Assembly (NCBI GenBank): GCA_016081115.2
Contig: CM071930.1
Span: 6,739,419-6,803,418 of the forward strand
Reading direction: 5' to 3'
Source: Rehmannia glutinosa
Taxonomy: Eukaryota; Streptophyta; Magnoliopsida; Lamiales; Orobanchaceae
DNA length: 64,000 nucleotides
Shown: positions 45,162-56,824 of the stretch, one piece after another
Layout: every line of letters starts with the position of its first letter
Numbering within the stretch: position 1 is the first letter of the stretch
Program-made: the position numbers and the translations under genes
Notes under the pieces: generated by a model
Database searches by the model: none
What the model saw: the letters and a program-made list of their open reading frames with translations, nothing else
What the model was told of the DNA's origin: nothing

Positions 45162-45400
45162 CAGGCTCGCGAGCTTAGGCTCGAGTTCGGTTCGTTTACA
45201 GGCTCGTTTAGAGGCTCGCGAGCCTAGGCTCGAGTTCGGTTCATTTAGAGGCTCGCGATCCCTGGCTCGAGTTCGGCTCATTTACAGGCTCGCGAGTTTA
45301 GGCTCGAGTTCAGTTCGTTTACAGGCTCGTGAGTCTTGGCTCGAGTTCGGTTCATTTACAGGCTCGCGAGCCTAGGCTCGAGTTCGGTTCGTTAATTGAG
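45162..45400. repeat. 37-bp tandem repeat in the hAT subterminal region
   Basis: About six units beginning aggctcgcgag and containing ggctcgagttcgg, each 37 bp apart with small changes and one short insertion. Open frames across it are repeat artefacts. Confidence 0.85.
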
Positions 45401-46191
45401 CTCGTGAATGTGTTCGTTTATAGGCTCGTTAGCTTGTGTTCGAGCTCGGTTCGATAATTAAGCTCACGAACATGTTCGTTTATAGGCTCGTGAGTCTATA
45501 CTCAAACTCATTTGTAAAATAATATTTTTCCTTGTAACAAACTATATATCTAAGGATTAGGGATAGACAAAATATTAATCAAACTTACAAAATCAAAATC
45601 AAACGAATCCAATAGTATAATATAAAATAATACAATCTATATAGATCCACATATATAATAATGAGGTGTACTTATAAAAGTGTTGGTTTTGGATATTTTA
45701 AAATTATTTGGTTTTGTTAAAAATTAAAATATTAAGAAAATAGTTTAGAGAACTAAGAAGTGCCTAAACAAACCAACAAAATTCGTATATCACACGAGAC
45801 TTACCCAGTAATAATTATAAATTTAGACTTAGTAATTAATGTGATCATCAACCAGTATTTATCATAAAATCATAAGCATATTACAAATGTTTAAAAGAGT
45901 ATGTAAATTTTCAAATATCAATAACTATCTAATAAACCAAATGATTCTATTAGTTCAAAATCTATATTTTTTTTGTAGAAGATATTATCTTATTTGAATT
46001 AATAACATAATTTTAAATTTAGAAGGTAACAAATTTAAAAGAAAAATAATCTAAAAATCAAGGATTCTACCTACACTATTTTTAAATTAGTTATCTTTTC
46101 AAGCTTAAATATTATATTATATGTATAAAAATGTAGAAAATGAGCAAGAAAAAAAAGATTTTAAATGTTAATTTTAATGATTTAAGTAATA

Positions 46192-46443
46192 CTCCCACCA
46201 TCTCAATCATATAGTCCAATTGGACTTTTCACACAAATTAAGAAAAAATATTGGAAATTACAAATATGTAAAAAAAATTATTTGATTTGCCTCATTTAAT
46301 GAATAGTGTGAATTATAAAATACATATTAAATAGGGTTATAATAGTAAAATAGTGGAAATTTACTATTAAATAGGGAAAATGGACTATATATTTGAGTCA
46401 TCCCAAAAATGAATATTGGACTATATAATTGGGACGAATGGAG
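46192..46443. mobile_element. Stowaway MITE
   Basis: 252 bp; the left end ctcccaccatctcaatcata and the reverse-complemented right end CTCCATTCGTCCCAATTATA both continue into TAGTCCAAT. TA duplications at 46190-46191 and 46444-46445. Classic Tc1/mariner Stowaway features. Confidence 0.85.
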
Positions 46444-46989
46444 TAATTAATATTGTATTGTGAAGCTAAATCATAATAGTTAATTTATTAATTTCCTTTT
46501 TTTTCCCTTTGACTAGCCAATTACTGTATATAGTGTTGTGGGTTCATTCCGAGGATAATTTTAATCCTGACCCCATTTTATGACCCTGACTTATATGAAT
46601 TTATTTTCTGTTAACGTATATTGCAATTAATTAAATGCAATCATTAAACATGTAATAAAAACAAATAATATAAACATCTCTATCTTAATAGTCGATTAAT
46701 CGTTGTCTCGCTGATATTCAATGTAGAAAGATAAACGATAAAAGTCCTAGACTCCTAGTCCGCGATTATTAAGATAGACTAACCCCTAAATCAATCCCTA
46801 GACTGACCCCTAAATTAACCCCTAAACTAACCCCTAAATTAAACCCTAAAACTAACCCCTAAAATTAACATGGTTTAACAAAAAAAAAACGTCATTAACA
46901 AAAGCAAATCAAAAGTTAAACACGTTTTCAGAAAAGAAAGTTAAAAAAACAAAACAAGGAAAAGAAGAAGCGGACTAACACAATCTAGA

Positions 46990-48270
46990 AGGCTAAGAAC
47001 AAACAAATGACATTTTTCAAACCCTAGGACCCGTCCACCAGTACAACACAGTCTCGTCAGCCGCCGCCCAACACTGCTTCCTCACCGGCTCACCATCGCC
47101 TGACCGCTGCCGCCGCCGCTCGATATTGCTCGGCATTGCTTCGTCTTCGAACTGTGAGTGATAAAGGACAAATTAATTGCATATTAAACTTCAGATTCTA
47201 TTTTCAGTCCTTTAATCTCAAGTCTTGAACCAATGACACTAGATATTTATTTGGATGATTATTTTTATGATTTTAGGGATTTTCTTTCTATAAACTTGTG
47301 ATTTTCTGGATTTGATTTTTATTTCACGAGCATACGGTATTAGAATAGGGCTTGCTTAAGAAACGGCGGTTTTAGGTGGAAATTTTTATGATGAATTTCC
47401 CATTTTGAAAGGTTTGACTACTCCACTTGTCCATTTTGTATGATGGGCTTTTGCCAATAAAGGGTTAGCAAATTGGATCAATTTTTCCATTTAAGTATTG
47501 AAGTGGAATTAATGTTCAAAGTATTATTTTGAACCCCATTAAAAGTGACTAGATAAATGGGTAGGCAGCGGGTTTTGGAAAAGTTAATAATTTAGGATAA
47601 ACTAAATGGGCATAAATCTTCTTATCATAAAAAGGGATATGTGTTTTGCTTGTTAAAGGCATTTAACTTCTGATTAGATTTCCTGTGGCCTGGTATTAAT
47701 ATAATAAATTGTTTGAGTTTCAGTTGATTTCTAAAATCAGTTTGCTAATGGTCATCTAGCTTTTGTATTTCATACTTGAGTAATTCAATTTCTTACCAGC
47801 TTTTTCATGATGTCAAAGTCAATTTGCTGCTAAAGATGCTGATTTTATTTTGCATGAAGTGTTTGCGAAAAGATTTTTCTTGCTATTTTCAACTTCACTG
47901 ATACCCCTTGATTGCAGGGGAAACTAAGGGTTGTGGAGGTCCTTGCTTTTTGCCTGTCATTATACAATGCCATGAGTATGATTTATTTTTTTGTTTTTAA
48001 TGTGGTGACAAATATATACTTTCAGAAGCTATTTGTTTATGTCCACAAAGACAACTGATATTTGTGATATATTTTCTTTAGAATAACTTGTCTATTTGTT
48101 TGCTGGCGTGATTTTTCCTTTCAATAAAGAGTGCTTTTTTCATTTGTGCTTCTTTTGTAGATTGAGGTATTACTTGGAAAATCATCGATTTCGACGAATT
48201 AATGGCAAAACAAGAAGACCAAAAGAAAATTGAGGGAGGCGACAAACAGAATTGACCTCAGATATATGTG
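46990..48270 (+). pseudogene. spliced 5' gene remnant inside the large hAT element
   Basis: A GC-rich stretch (about 47030-47152, rich in ccgccgc) ends at a splice-donor-like ctgtgagtg. Downstream are two acceptor-like sites, tgattgcag (about 47918) and ttttgtag (about 48161). The last is followed by a short frame from the ATG near 48202 that codes MAKQEDQKKIEGGDKQN and then stops. The nested hAT lies 30-40 bp further. It could be the 5' end of the element's own transposase gene, with the rest deleted, or a captured host gene; I do not recognise it. Confidence 0.45.
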
Positions 48271-48299
48271 AAACTTGTTTGATGACCTGTCATCATATC

Positions 48300-51200
48300 C
48301 ATGGTATTGAAAATCGCCCGAGGCGCACGCCTCGAGGCGCATATTTAAAGATTCGAGGTGCATTAAAATATTATATTTAGGGAGGCATACGCCTTTGGTA
48401 GAAAAGCAGTACATTGCTTTGGCTTTTCTTTTATGCTGGTGCTTTAGCTTTTCTTTTATGCTGAAAAGTGAAAACCACTTTGTTCCCTACTACAATAAAT
48501 TAAGAAAAAAACTGATTCTTTAAGGAAAGAAAAAAAGAGTGCTTCTGCATAGGCAATAAGAAGGAAAACAACCTCTTCTGCGTTTTCATTGAAGAATGCG
48601 ACTTACCTTTGGCTGCGGTATGATTTATTTTTTCCTTTTCAAGCTTTACCTTCCTCATCAATCTTGCTGACTTTGTTTTTTTAGGCCTTAGTGTCTTCTT
48701 TTTTGCTCTAATTTTTAAGGTCCATAATATATAAGAGAAATGATAAGCAATAACCAAACAAAGAAACTAAATATACTAACACAACAAAAGGCAAAGAATA
48801 ATCTGTTTTCAATCTTTTCTAAATCACTGATACAAGTACAACCAACAAACAAAGAAATATTTTGATCCAAGAAAGAATATCATCATTCAATTATTAGCTA
48901 AACAAAATTTTGTAGTAAACTTTAGTTTTATTTCTGATCAATCAAATTTTATAGTAAATTAAGTTTTTTTTTGTTCAATAACTCCTCTGTTTTCAACTTT
49001 TTCTAAATCACTGATACAACCAACAAACAAAAGAAATATATTGATCCAAGAGTGAATAGCATCATTCAGTTATATTTGTAGTAAACTTTAGTTTTATTTC
49101 TAATCAATAAAATTTTATAGTAAATTGAGTTTTTTTTGTTCAGTTATCTACCTCTGTCTTCAACATTTTCTTAGTAAAAATTGTTCTTAACTGTTTGTAG
49201 AATGAGAAAAAGCAACAGAAAAGATCCAGCTTAGAAATATGGGACTGAAGTTGAGGAAGCAGGTGGTGAGAAGAAAGGCTACCTTTATATTGAATGCAAC
49301 TTTTGCAAGAAAGTTGTTAAAGGAGGGGTCAAACGGATGAAGGAAAATTTAGCATGTACCCGAAAAAATGTTATAGCATGTCCAAATGTTCCTGATGAAG
49401 TTAAAAAAGAGATTGGAGACTACATGAAATCAGGAATCATGAAAAAACAATTAGCCCACCAACAATTTGATGACATGGTTGACCTAGGTTCTTATTTCGG
49501 GAAGCAAAATGATAAAGGTGAAGGTTCCATGCGAGGAATAAGAGGACCAAAGGATATATTTGTTACAAATGTTGGTGATGAGGATGAGGCAAGCAAAAAA
49601 ACTTTAAAAATGACGAAAAATGTTGTTAAAGAAATGAGACAAAAAGTGTCATTGGATGTTGGCAGGTTCCTTTTTGAAAATGCAATACCTTTCAATGTAG
49701 TGGAATCTCCGTCATTTGTTAACATGTGTCGGTCTATTGGTTCCTATGGCAGAGGATACAAGCCCCCTTCAATTGATGAGAAAAATTGTGAAGAAGGAAC
49801 TACTTAGTCCGGGTGCTACCAGATTTGCCACGACTTACTTGACTTTGCAAAGGATTTATGAACTAAAAAACCCACTACAATCTATGTTTACCTCAGAAGA
49901 ATGGGTGAGTTCATCATAGGCTAACAAACCTGATGGAAAAGAAGTTAAAAAGATTTTACTAAAATATAATATTTTCTGGCCTAGTGTTGCATATGCTTTA
50001 AAGACCACAAATCCTTTAGTTAAGGTCTTGAGGTTAGTTGATGGTGAGAAAGTGCCAGCAATGGGATTTATTTATGGAGCCATGGACACAACAAAAGAAG
50101 AGATTGCAAAAAATTTGGGTAATAAAGAAGCATCCTACAAAGAGATTTGGGATATTATAGATGAGAAATGGGAGTTTCGGATGACTTTTGTGACTCGTGA
50201 TGCTCGCATATTATTTGAATCCTCAATTTTAATATGATGAAAACTTTTCAACTCATGTTGAAGTTAAAGAGGATTGTACAATTTGTATGGAGAGACTCAT
50301 ATCCAACCCAAAAGAAAGGGAAGATGCAAATCTTCAGCTAGATGACTTCGTGAACAAGAAGAATTTTTTTGGTCTTGAACTTGCAAAGTCAACATGTAAA
50401 AAAAGGTCTCCAGGTATGGAACATTTTACATTATCTAGTTATACTCCTTTTGTAGTGACAATGTAGGTTATACTTAAGAATGAGTTGAAACAAACTTAAA
50501 GTTGTACTTTTGTTTCTATATTTTAATGTAGTTGATTGGTGGACTCAATTTGGCGACGGGACTCAAGGAATTAACCCACTTTGCTATTAGAGTGCTAAGT
50601 CTCACTTGTTCATCTTCTGCATGTGAACGCAATTGGAGTACTTTCAATCAAGTACATACCAAAAGAAGAAACCGTCTCACTGCATCAAGGTTGAACAATT
50701 TGGTTTATGTCATGTATAACAAGAAGCTCAAAGATCGGCATGTAAGACTAAGAACTCTTAAAGAAGATGAAGATCCTATAATCATTGAGACAATACCATC
50801 AGATGATGAATGGATTGCTGGGGATGTTCAATCAGATGCAAACACTAACGAAAATCTGAACAATTCTGAAGGAGAAAAAATAGAAAGATCTACTCAAAAA
50901 CAAGGTCAATCTATTAGAAAGCAAACTTTTTCACAAAGAGGTACTTCCTAGTTCTTTTTTTTTTACGCAAGGTACTTCCTAATTGTCTAAACTCTATGTT
51001 TTAAGTTATTTAGCTACAAAGAAATGTTTTAATTTATTCTCCTTTTCTAACTTTACAGAGAAAGGGAAAGGGAAGAGACCATTGCGACTAAGGGATGAAG
51101 AAGACGAATGGATTGAAGTTGACAGTGATGAAGACGATATTCTAGAATCCAGACTTCTTGATGATGATGATGATAACCTAGATGATCCTAATGATAGTGA

Positions 51201-51455
51201 TAACAACAGTAGTGAATGAATGGCTTAAAAAACTTTAGAAATTAGAATCCTCTTAAGTAATGGACCTATATTTACTTCTATTTTGTCTATTTATGTTGTG
51301 TATTTTGGGAAAAACTCTAAGATTGTTTTGGTATCTATGAATTTTAATTTTAAGCTTTCATGATGAGGCTTACGCCTCGAACCCACCTCGAGGCTTACGC
51401 CTCGCTTCATGGGGTAAAAACGCCTCAGTTCCCATTTACGTTTTTCAAAACCATG
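48300..51455 (+). mobile_element. hAT element nested in the larger hAT element
   Basis: The ends are CATGGTATTGAAAA and, reverse-complemented, CATGGTTTTGAAAA, with a perfect 8-bp duplication atcatatc (48292-48299, 51456-51463). Both ends carry gcctcgaggcg-like palindromic subterminal motifs. It contains a broken hAT transposase gene in plus orientation. 3156 bp. Confidence 0.92.
49202..51219 (+). pseudogene. hAT transposase (BED, DUF659, hATC) pseudogene
   Basis: Starts near MRKSNRKDPA, with a stop at codon 11. A BED-type zinc finger (CNFCKKVVKGGVKRMKENL, then an H-to-N change where the ligand histidine is expected) precedes CPNVPDEVKKEI. The DUF659 start (FNVVESPSFVNMC) is followed, after a frameshift, directly by later sequence, so the segment with the first catalytic aspartate is missing. 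LRLVDGEKVPAMGFIYGAMD is typical of the central part. After an intron-like gap comes the C-terminal hATC dimerisation motif SSSACERNWSTFNQVHTKRR (about 50604-50665) and a strongly acidic tail up to the stop at 51217-51219. No active enzyme is expected. Confidence 0.9.
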
Positions 51456-51847
51456 ATCATATCTAAACAAATCATTTTGTGCAGTAAATTATACCTTTCC
51501 GGATGGGGTGATTTAGTATCTATTCTGAGAGACAAAGTTATAATCATTAACTTCTTAGAGAATATGTCCATTTGGAATGTGATTCCTGCTATGGTTAAAT
51601 CTCTTGAGATTAACTTCAGATTTGTCCATGAAATGATTGTATCTTGAGTTTTATATAGCTTCTTGAAATCATTACTTAAGATTTGCTTTGAGCCTTTGAA
51701 CATGAAATCTTGACATTATATTGTTACTTCATGTTTAATTATTTGCTTGAGTAGATTGGCATGTTGTAAGCAATTTGATGACTCCTCCAGCTTTAATTGT
51801 TGCAGACCAAAATCCCTCACTTTTTATATTATTACTTCAGGTTTTTA

Positions 51848-51965
51848 ACGAACTCGAACTCGAACTCGAACTCGAACTCAAACTCGAGCTCGAATTCGAA
51901 CTCGAACTCGAACTCGAACTCGAACTTAAACTCGAGCTTAAATTCGAACTCGAACTCGAGCTTAA
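51848..51965. repeat. (GAACTC)n hexanucleotide repeat
   Basis: About 19 units, some mutated to gagctc or gaactta, in the right subterminal region of the large hAT element. The Glu-Leu and Ser-Asn repeat frames here are artefacts. Confidence 0.9.
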
Positions 51966-52291
51966 TATTTAACGAACTCGTGTTTTCTTTGACGAGCTCG
52001 GATTCGAGCCTTTTACGAGCCGAGCTCGTGATAAGATCGTTAATACTTAAATGAGCCTTTTACGAACCGAACTCGAGCTAAGCTCATCGAACACTTTAAA
52101 CGAGCTTTTTACGAGCCGAACTCGAACTATTCGCGAACTAAATATTTTTCAAATGAGCCGAGCTCGAACTCAAACATAAAAGCTTGTATCGAACTCGAGC
52201 TGAGCTCGAACCTATCCAAAATATAAACGAGCCGAAATCGAACCTGGTCATGTTCGGTTCAGTTCGACTCGTTTGCATCCCTAATTATAAT

Positions 52292-53614
52292 TTCAAAATA
52301 AGACGTATTTTTGTACTCATGTCGTATCGTACCCATATCTGGTAACCGTATTAGTGCATCATAGATCCTATATAAGTGGGGTTTGCCTTATTTCCTACAA
52401 AAAGCACCTGCAAAAATTTATTTCTTTCCAATTTCCATAATCAAATATCAAATTTTATATTTTTAGTTATGAATGAACTAAGACAATATAGGCCCTTGAA
52501 AACGAGCTGAGCTATAATTTTTTAATGCATTTGACAAAAGAACAACAATAGTATAAGTTTTTTCCTTTTTCATTTTTATCTGTATACTAATTACAGTAGT
52601 ACTTCTCTATATGGGCGAATCCAAGGGGGTCTCTCTGATTGTCGGCAAACTCCAAATTTTTTTATCCCATTTTTCTAAGGAAAAAAAATTATAGAATTTT
52701 TTAAGGGAAAAAATAGTTGGGCTAGAGGAAATAAAAATTTGGGCTAGGGCTAACCAAACTAGCTAGCTACGCCCCTGATGCTCTACAACGGCAATTTAGT
52801 TATTTTTTCATAGAAGAGAGATTTATTATGCCATCACATTCTAATTATATCCAGAAATAGTTAATTGAGTAAAATTAATAATCTTGATAATAATTTAATT
52901 GACAAAGCATACTGTATTTGATATAAAGGATTTATTATAAATGATGAGCCTGATTAAACTATATATGCCTTTAGGGTAATTGGATGTGTCAAAATTAGTT
53001 AAGTTGTGTTTGGATACAAAAACAATTCAATTTTGTCCCGCTAGAGAATTTTCTTTACCCAGCAATGTAATTAATTATCTACCCAAATTTTCAATAAGTA
53101 CACTGTTCACTCACTTTTATTTTTTCTCATTTTTGTACACCAATCACATCTACCCACTTTTCAAATCGAATTATTTTTACACATTTTCCAATTAATTTTA
53201 CTATTCACTCTCACTCATATTTTTAACTACCAATTATATTCAATTATTATTCTATTATATTATGTCATATTATCTTATGATTACATTCTCATCTCATATC
53301 TATTCACATTTCCCAAAAACTTCTTATTCTTCCTAATTTTTTCACACTATTATATTCTATATTAGAAAGAAATTTTCCAAAATGAAATTATGTCCAATCG
53401 TAGCTTAGTCTCGCAACGTGACTTGAGACGGTTATCTTCATGGTCCATTGTAGCCCACCTATTTTAGAAGTTGTTTACTTATTGGGCTAATTGATCGATT
53501 CTTTGGATCTCGTAGCCCTTATCAATAAGGCCCATAAGTAGTGGCCTTTCTAAATTCGAATCCATTTCTCATTTTCTTGGATCCGCTATATGCAACTGGA
53601 AGGAAATCCAAGTT
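52292..53614. other. intergenic with MITE-like relics
   Basis: No gene. A possible fold-back element at about 53003-53404 (ttgtgtttggatac... against a reverse-complemented attggacataatttcatttt) is too diverged to classify. A gctacgcccctg end-like motif lies near 52770. Confidence 0.4.
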
Positions 53615-53844
53615 TATTTTTCTCGGTGGCGCTATTTGCACCACAATATTTTAACAATATACCACATTTCTACATACACCCATTTCTATTTTATAAACTC
53701 ATCTAATTACTAAATACATCACACCTATATTTCCAATTTTACCCTCCAAACAAAAAACCCTAACTTAACATACACCCCCCCCAAAAAAAAATTCCTACAC
53801 CCCACTGTCATTTCTCTTCTCACACCCCAATCTCTCCCAAAAAG

Positions 53845-53925
53845 ATGTTGACATACTTTACAAGGAGGAAGGGTAGAAGAAACGGGGTGGAGGAGGCATC
53901 ACCGGCGGCCGAATCGCAAGGAGAT
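53845..53925 (+). other. possible first exon near the left end of the MULE-like element
   Basis: An ATG opens 27 codons (MLTYFTRRKGRRNG...) ending exactly at a consensus splice donor gat|gtaagt. It lies 221 bp inside the element. No homology recognised. Confidence 0.35.
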
Positions 53926-54169
53926 GTAAGTTTTTTATTTTTATTTTTAATTTTCAATATTTTGCAATATTATAGTCTAATTTTGTCCAAATATTGGGTA
54001 TTTTTATTTTCTTGAATGCTTTAGGGGTTGAGCTCATCGAATTGTTGTTGAAAATTGGGTATTTAGTTGAAATTGGTGTTGAAAAATTGAATGATTTTGG
54101 ATAGTTTCGTAGAGGCACGAATGGGCAGCTTTTTTCGTAGAGGGACGAAGGGCGTTTTGAAAATGAGCA

Positions 54170-54475
54170 CACTGTCGTGCCTTAAGACACGACATTATAT
54201 TTTTTAAAAAAATGAGCACCCTGTCATACGACAATATTTTTTTTAAATGAGCATACTATCGTGCCTTGCCAAAAATAAGGCACAAATGGATTTTTGTTTT
54301 TTGGGAAAAATAAGACACACTATCGTGCCTTGATAAAATATGGCATACTATCATGCCTTGCCAAAAATAAGGCACGAATTTTTTTTTTCAAAAAATGGGC
54401 ACACTGTCGTGCCTTGCCAAAAATAAGGCACGAATGTATTGTTTTTTTGAAAAATGAGGCACTCTATCGTGCCTT
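54170..54475. repeat. GTGCC hairpin repeats
   Basis: Repeats of tatcgtgccttgcc and aaaaataaggcacga. Hairpin units with an 8-bp stem (cgtgcctt/aaggcacg), some with a mismatch, occur at about 54260-54283, 54352-54375 and 54408-54432. Confidence 0.8.
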
Positions 54476-54996
54476 TGATATGACTTTGAAAAATAATGTG
54501 AGATATGGTCGTTTTGTTCTAGTAGAGTTAATCACTTAAAATTTCTCCTTGCCTCTGATTTGCTTTAACTATGATTTGCTACTACTAATACTTATATTGT
54601 AGTGTATTAAAGGATCTTTGAAATTTTATAAATAGTTGATTTTCCACTATATTCACGGTATTTTCCACTATATTCACGGTATTTTCCACTACGTTCATAA
54701 GCCAACAACATACGAGGTCTGCTCTTACCAACACCACTATCTGACCTACTTATTACTATTACTATGCCATGTTCATTCCCTCGCTTCCGCACCCATCCAA
54801 ATAACTTCTTATGAGATGAGAAAATTTCGTAAGTTGTGAAAACGTCTGTGTAATCCGTAATAATACTTAAGTCTTGGACTTCATTTGTCACATTATTGGT
54901 TAGACAAACAACACTATACTATATGGGGTTCATACTTGATTCCTGTCAAAATATTAAACAAATTCATCAAAAAAAAACTTAAACAAAAAATAAAAC

Positions 54997-55145
54997 ATGG
55001 CACGATCGTGCCCAATTTTAATACATGGCACGATCATGCTTTATTTAAATACATGGCACGATCGTGCCTTATTTAAATTCATGGCACGATTGTGCCTCAT
55101 TTTTATGATCATGCCATGTAGAAAATTGGTACGATCGTGCCATGG
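54997..55145. repeat. CGATCG-centred palindrome array
   Basis: Six copies or variants of ggcacgatcgtgcc, perfect at 54999-55012 and 55055-55068, spaced by AT-rich linkers with tttaaatacat. The same 14-mer ends the array at 10114-10127. Confidence 0.9.
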
Positions 55146-55252
55146 CGAAATTTGTGCGTACGGTGCATGATCCAGTCAAAATTTTATACGGAAAAAACAT
55201 GAAAAATAGGAAAAATATGATACTTAAACTAATAAAGTATTAAAATTCTTAC

Positions 55253-55285
55253 ATTATTGGTGTCGATGAATTCATTCGGGTCCAT
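55253..55285 (-). other. possible first exon near the right end of the MULE-like element
   Basis: On the minus strand an ATG opens MDPNEFIDTNN and runs into a consensus donor aat|gtaaga. It faces the other exon-like start, as the two genes of MuDR-type elements do. Confidence 0.35.
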
Positions 55286-55556
55286 ATTTGCGGCGTAATT
55301 TAGGTTTTTGAATTTATCTTTTTTTTTTTTTTGGAAGATTTTTGAGAGAAGACTAATGAGAGAGGATGAAAGAAAAAAGAATATTGCATGTTTAAAAAAG
55401 AGATGTGGTGTATTTAGAGATTAAAGGGGTGTATTTACACTCCTTTATTTTATTAAGTATATCATAGTCTTTTTAACTTATGGCATTTTTGTAAATATTG
55501 GGAGTGGGGTGTATTACTCAAATCTTGGGAGGCAAATAGTGCCACCCTATTATTCC

Positions 55557-56033
55557 AGCCAACATAAGAACATTAAAAATTATTCAGCATGTTTTCACAT
55601 TTCACATTACAAATGCGCGCGAGTCTATATTCTTCACAATAAATAGAAACTTATTATGTGTAATATCACATAACATAGTACATTAAAGAAAAGCATTTGC
55701 ACCCAATCCATTTTGATTTTCAACTACCTATACTAAGAGCGCCCACAATGGGGTGGTTCAAAACTTGAACTTGGATATTATCATTGTGGGATAGTTCATA
55801 ATTTTAAGTTCAAGTTATAAGTTCAATATGTTGAACTTGGTTCAACAACAATAATGAAAAAGCCACCCAAAGTTTTCTAGCTGGAGCGTGCACTTCACTC
55901 CAAGAGGTGAACAAATGTGTTCACTGCACGCTCCCAAAAAATTGAGTGAGCTAGATTGCAAGAGTGGGCCATGGGTATAAATGCAACTGCAGAGCCTTTT
56001 TTCCAATTGCAAAAAATCATTTGTTTATTGTTT
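55557..56033. other. intergenic; probable MITE interrupted by the gypsy element
   Basis: A gagcgcccacaatgg motif near 55738 resembles Tourist-type ends, and the sequence up to the LTR has fold-back features (ttgaacttgg/ccaagttc). The other half would lie beyond the right-hand element, outside the window. No gene. Confidence 0.35.
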
Positions 56034-56346
56034 TAAAGTGTAATATCTATAAAATTGGGGGTAAAATTTTAAATTAGGGTTCACAATTGGGGATTCAAAT
56101 CCCTAATTTTGAAATTAGGGCAGATTCAATTTAGGGGTTTTAACCCTTAATTTTTTTATTAATCTTTTATTATTATTATTATTATTATTATATTATTTTA
56201 ATCAATAATTAATCATGATAAATGTAGAATATCAGTTACGAATTGAAAAGCCCTAATTTTAATGAAAAGGAGATGAAGAGAGGTAAAATCATAAATTCCT
56301 AATTAAATTGCAAGGAAGTTCATCAGATTAAACATCAAAAATTTTC

Positions 56347-56355
56347 CTATATAAA
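56347..56355 (+). promoter_or_regulatory. TATA box of the LTR promoter
   Basis: ctatataaa, conserved at the same place in the 3' LTR (62554-62560). Confidence 0.6.
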
Positions 56356-56740
56356 CCCATACCTCACCTCTGTTTTCTTCACAGCCTTCAAAATTCAAGA
56401 ATTAAGGTGAGATTTTTGAGTTTTCTTCCGTTTCCCAAAATATAATACCAAAGCCCCAAACTCATTCACCTCGAGCTACCGTTGCCTGTCGAATCCTCCC
56501 GTCCCAAAATCCCGCGGTCACCGCCGTCTTCGTTCCGTCGTCGTTGGTCTTTGCCGGTGTGGAGGTGTGCTCGTCGGCTGGGCACAGTGAACAGCGGACG
56601 AGTTGACAGGAGAGACAGTAAGGGTGGCGTGAGTGGAGGGTGAGGAAAGAAGAAAGAAAGAAAAAAAAAAAAAAAGAGAAGAAGAAGAAGAACTGGGCAG
56701 CAGCGTGAGGGAGAGAAGGAAAGAAAAAGAGAAAGAAAAA

Positions 56741-56821
<81 letters not shown>
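56741..56821. repeat. (GA)n microsatellite in the 5' LTR
   Basis: About 40 GA units with few interruptions; the counterpart is in the 3' LTR. The Ser-Leu repeat frame on the minus strand is an artefact. Confidence 0.95.

Positions 56822-56824
<3 letters not shown>

Larger units (their letters stand above)
44975..52283. mobile_element. large hAT element with nested insertions
   Basis: 7309 bp; the ends are TAGGGCTGCAAATGA and, reverse-complemented, TAGGGATGCAAACGA, with a perfect 8-bp duplication attataat (44967-44974, 52284-52291). Both ends hold dense tgagctcgagttcgg-type subterminal repeats. Removing the nested hAT element leaves about 4.1 kb, containing a Stowaway MITE and what looks like the spliced 5' part of a gene (46990-48270). 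No intact transposase of its own was found. Confidence 0.88.
53624..55547. mobile_element. MULE-like element with palindrome and hairpin arrays
   Basis: Ends are CGGTGGCGCTATTTGC and, reverse-complemented, GGGTGGCACTATTTGC, related to the outer element at 9122-11218 (GGGTGACGCTATT). Flanks tatttttct (53615-53623) and tattattcc (55548-55556) agree at 7 of 9 positions. It contains two converging exon-like starts, a GTGCC hairpin array and a CGATCG palindrome array, but no complete gene. Confidence 0.7.

Noticed and set aside
45151..45375. CRISPR-like look of the 37-bp repeats
   Set aside because: Units are directly tandem without unique spacers and sit at the end of a plant hAT element.
51775..51972. 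Glu-Leu repeat protein
   Set aside because: Translation of the (GAACTC)n repeat in a hAT end.
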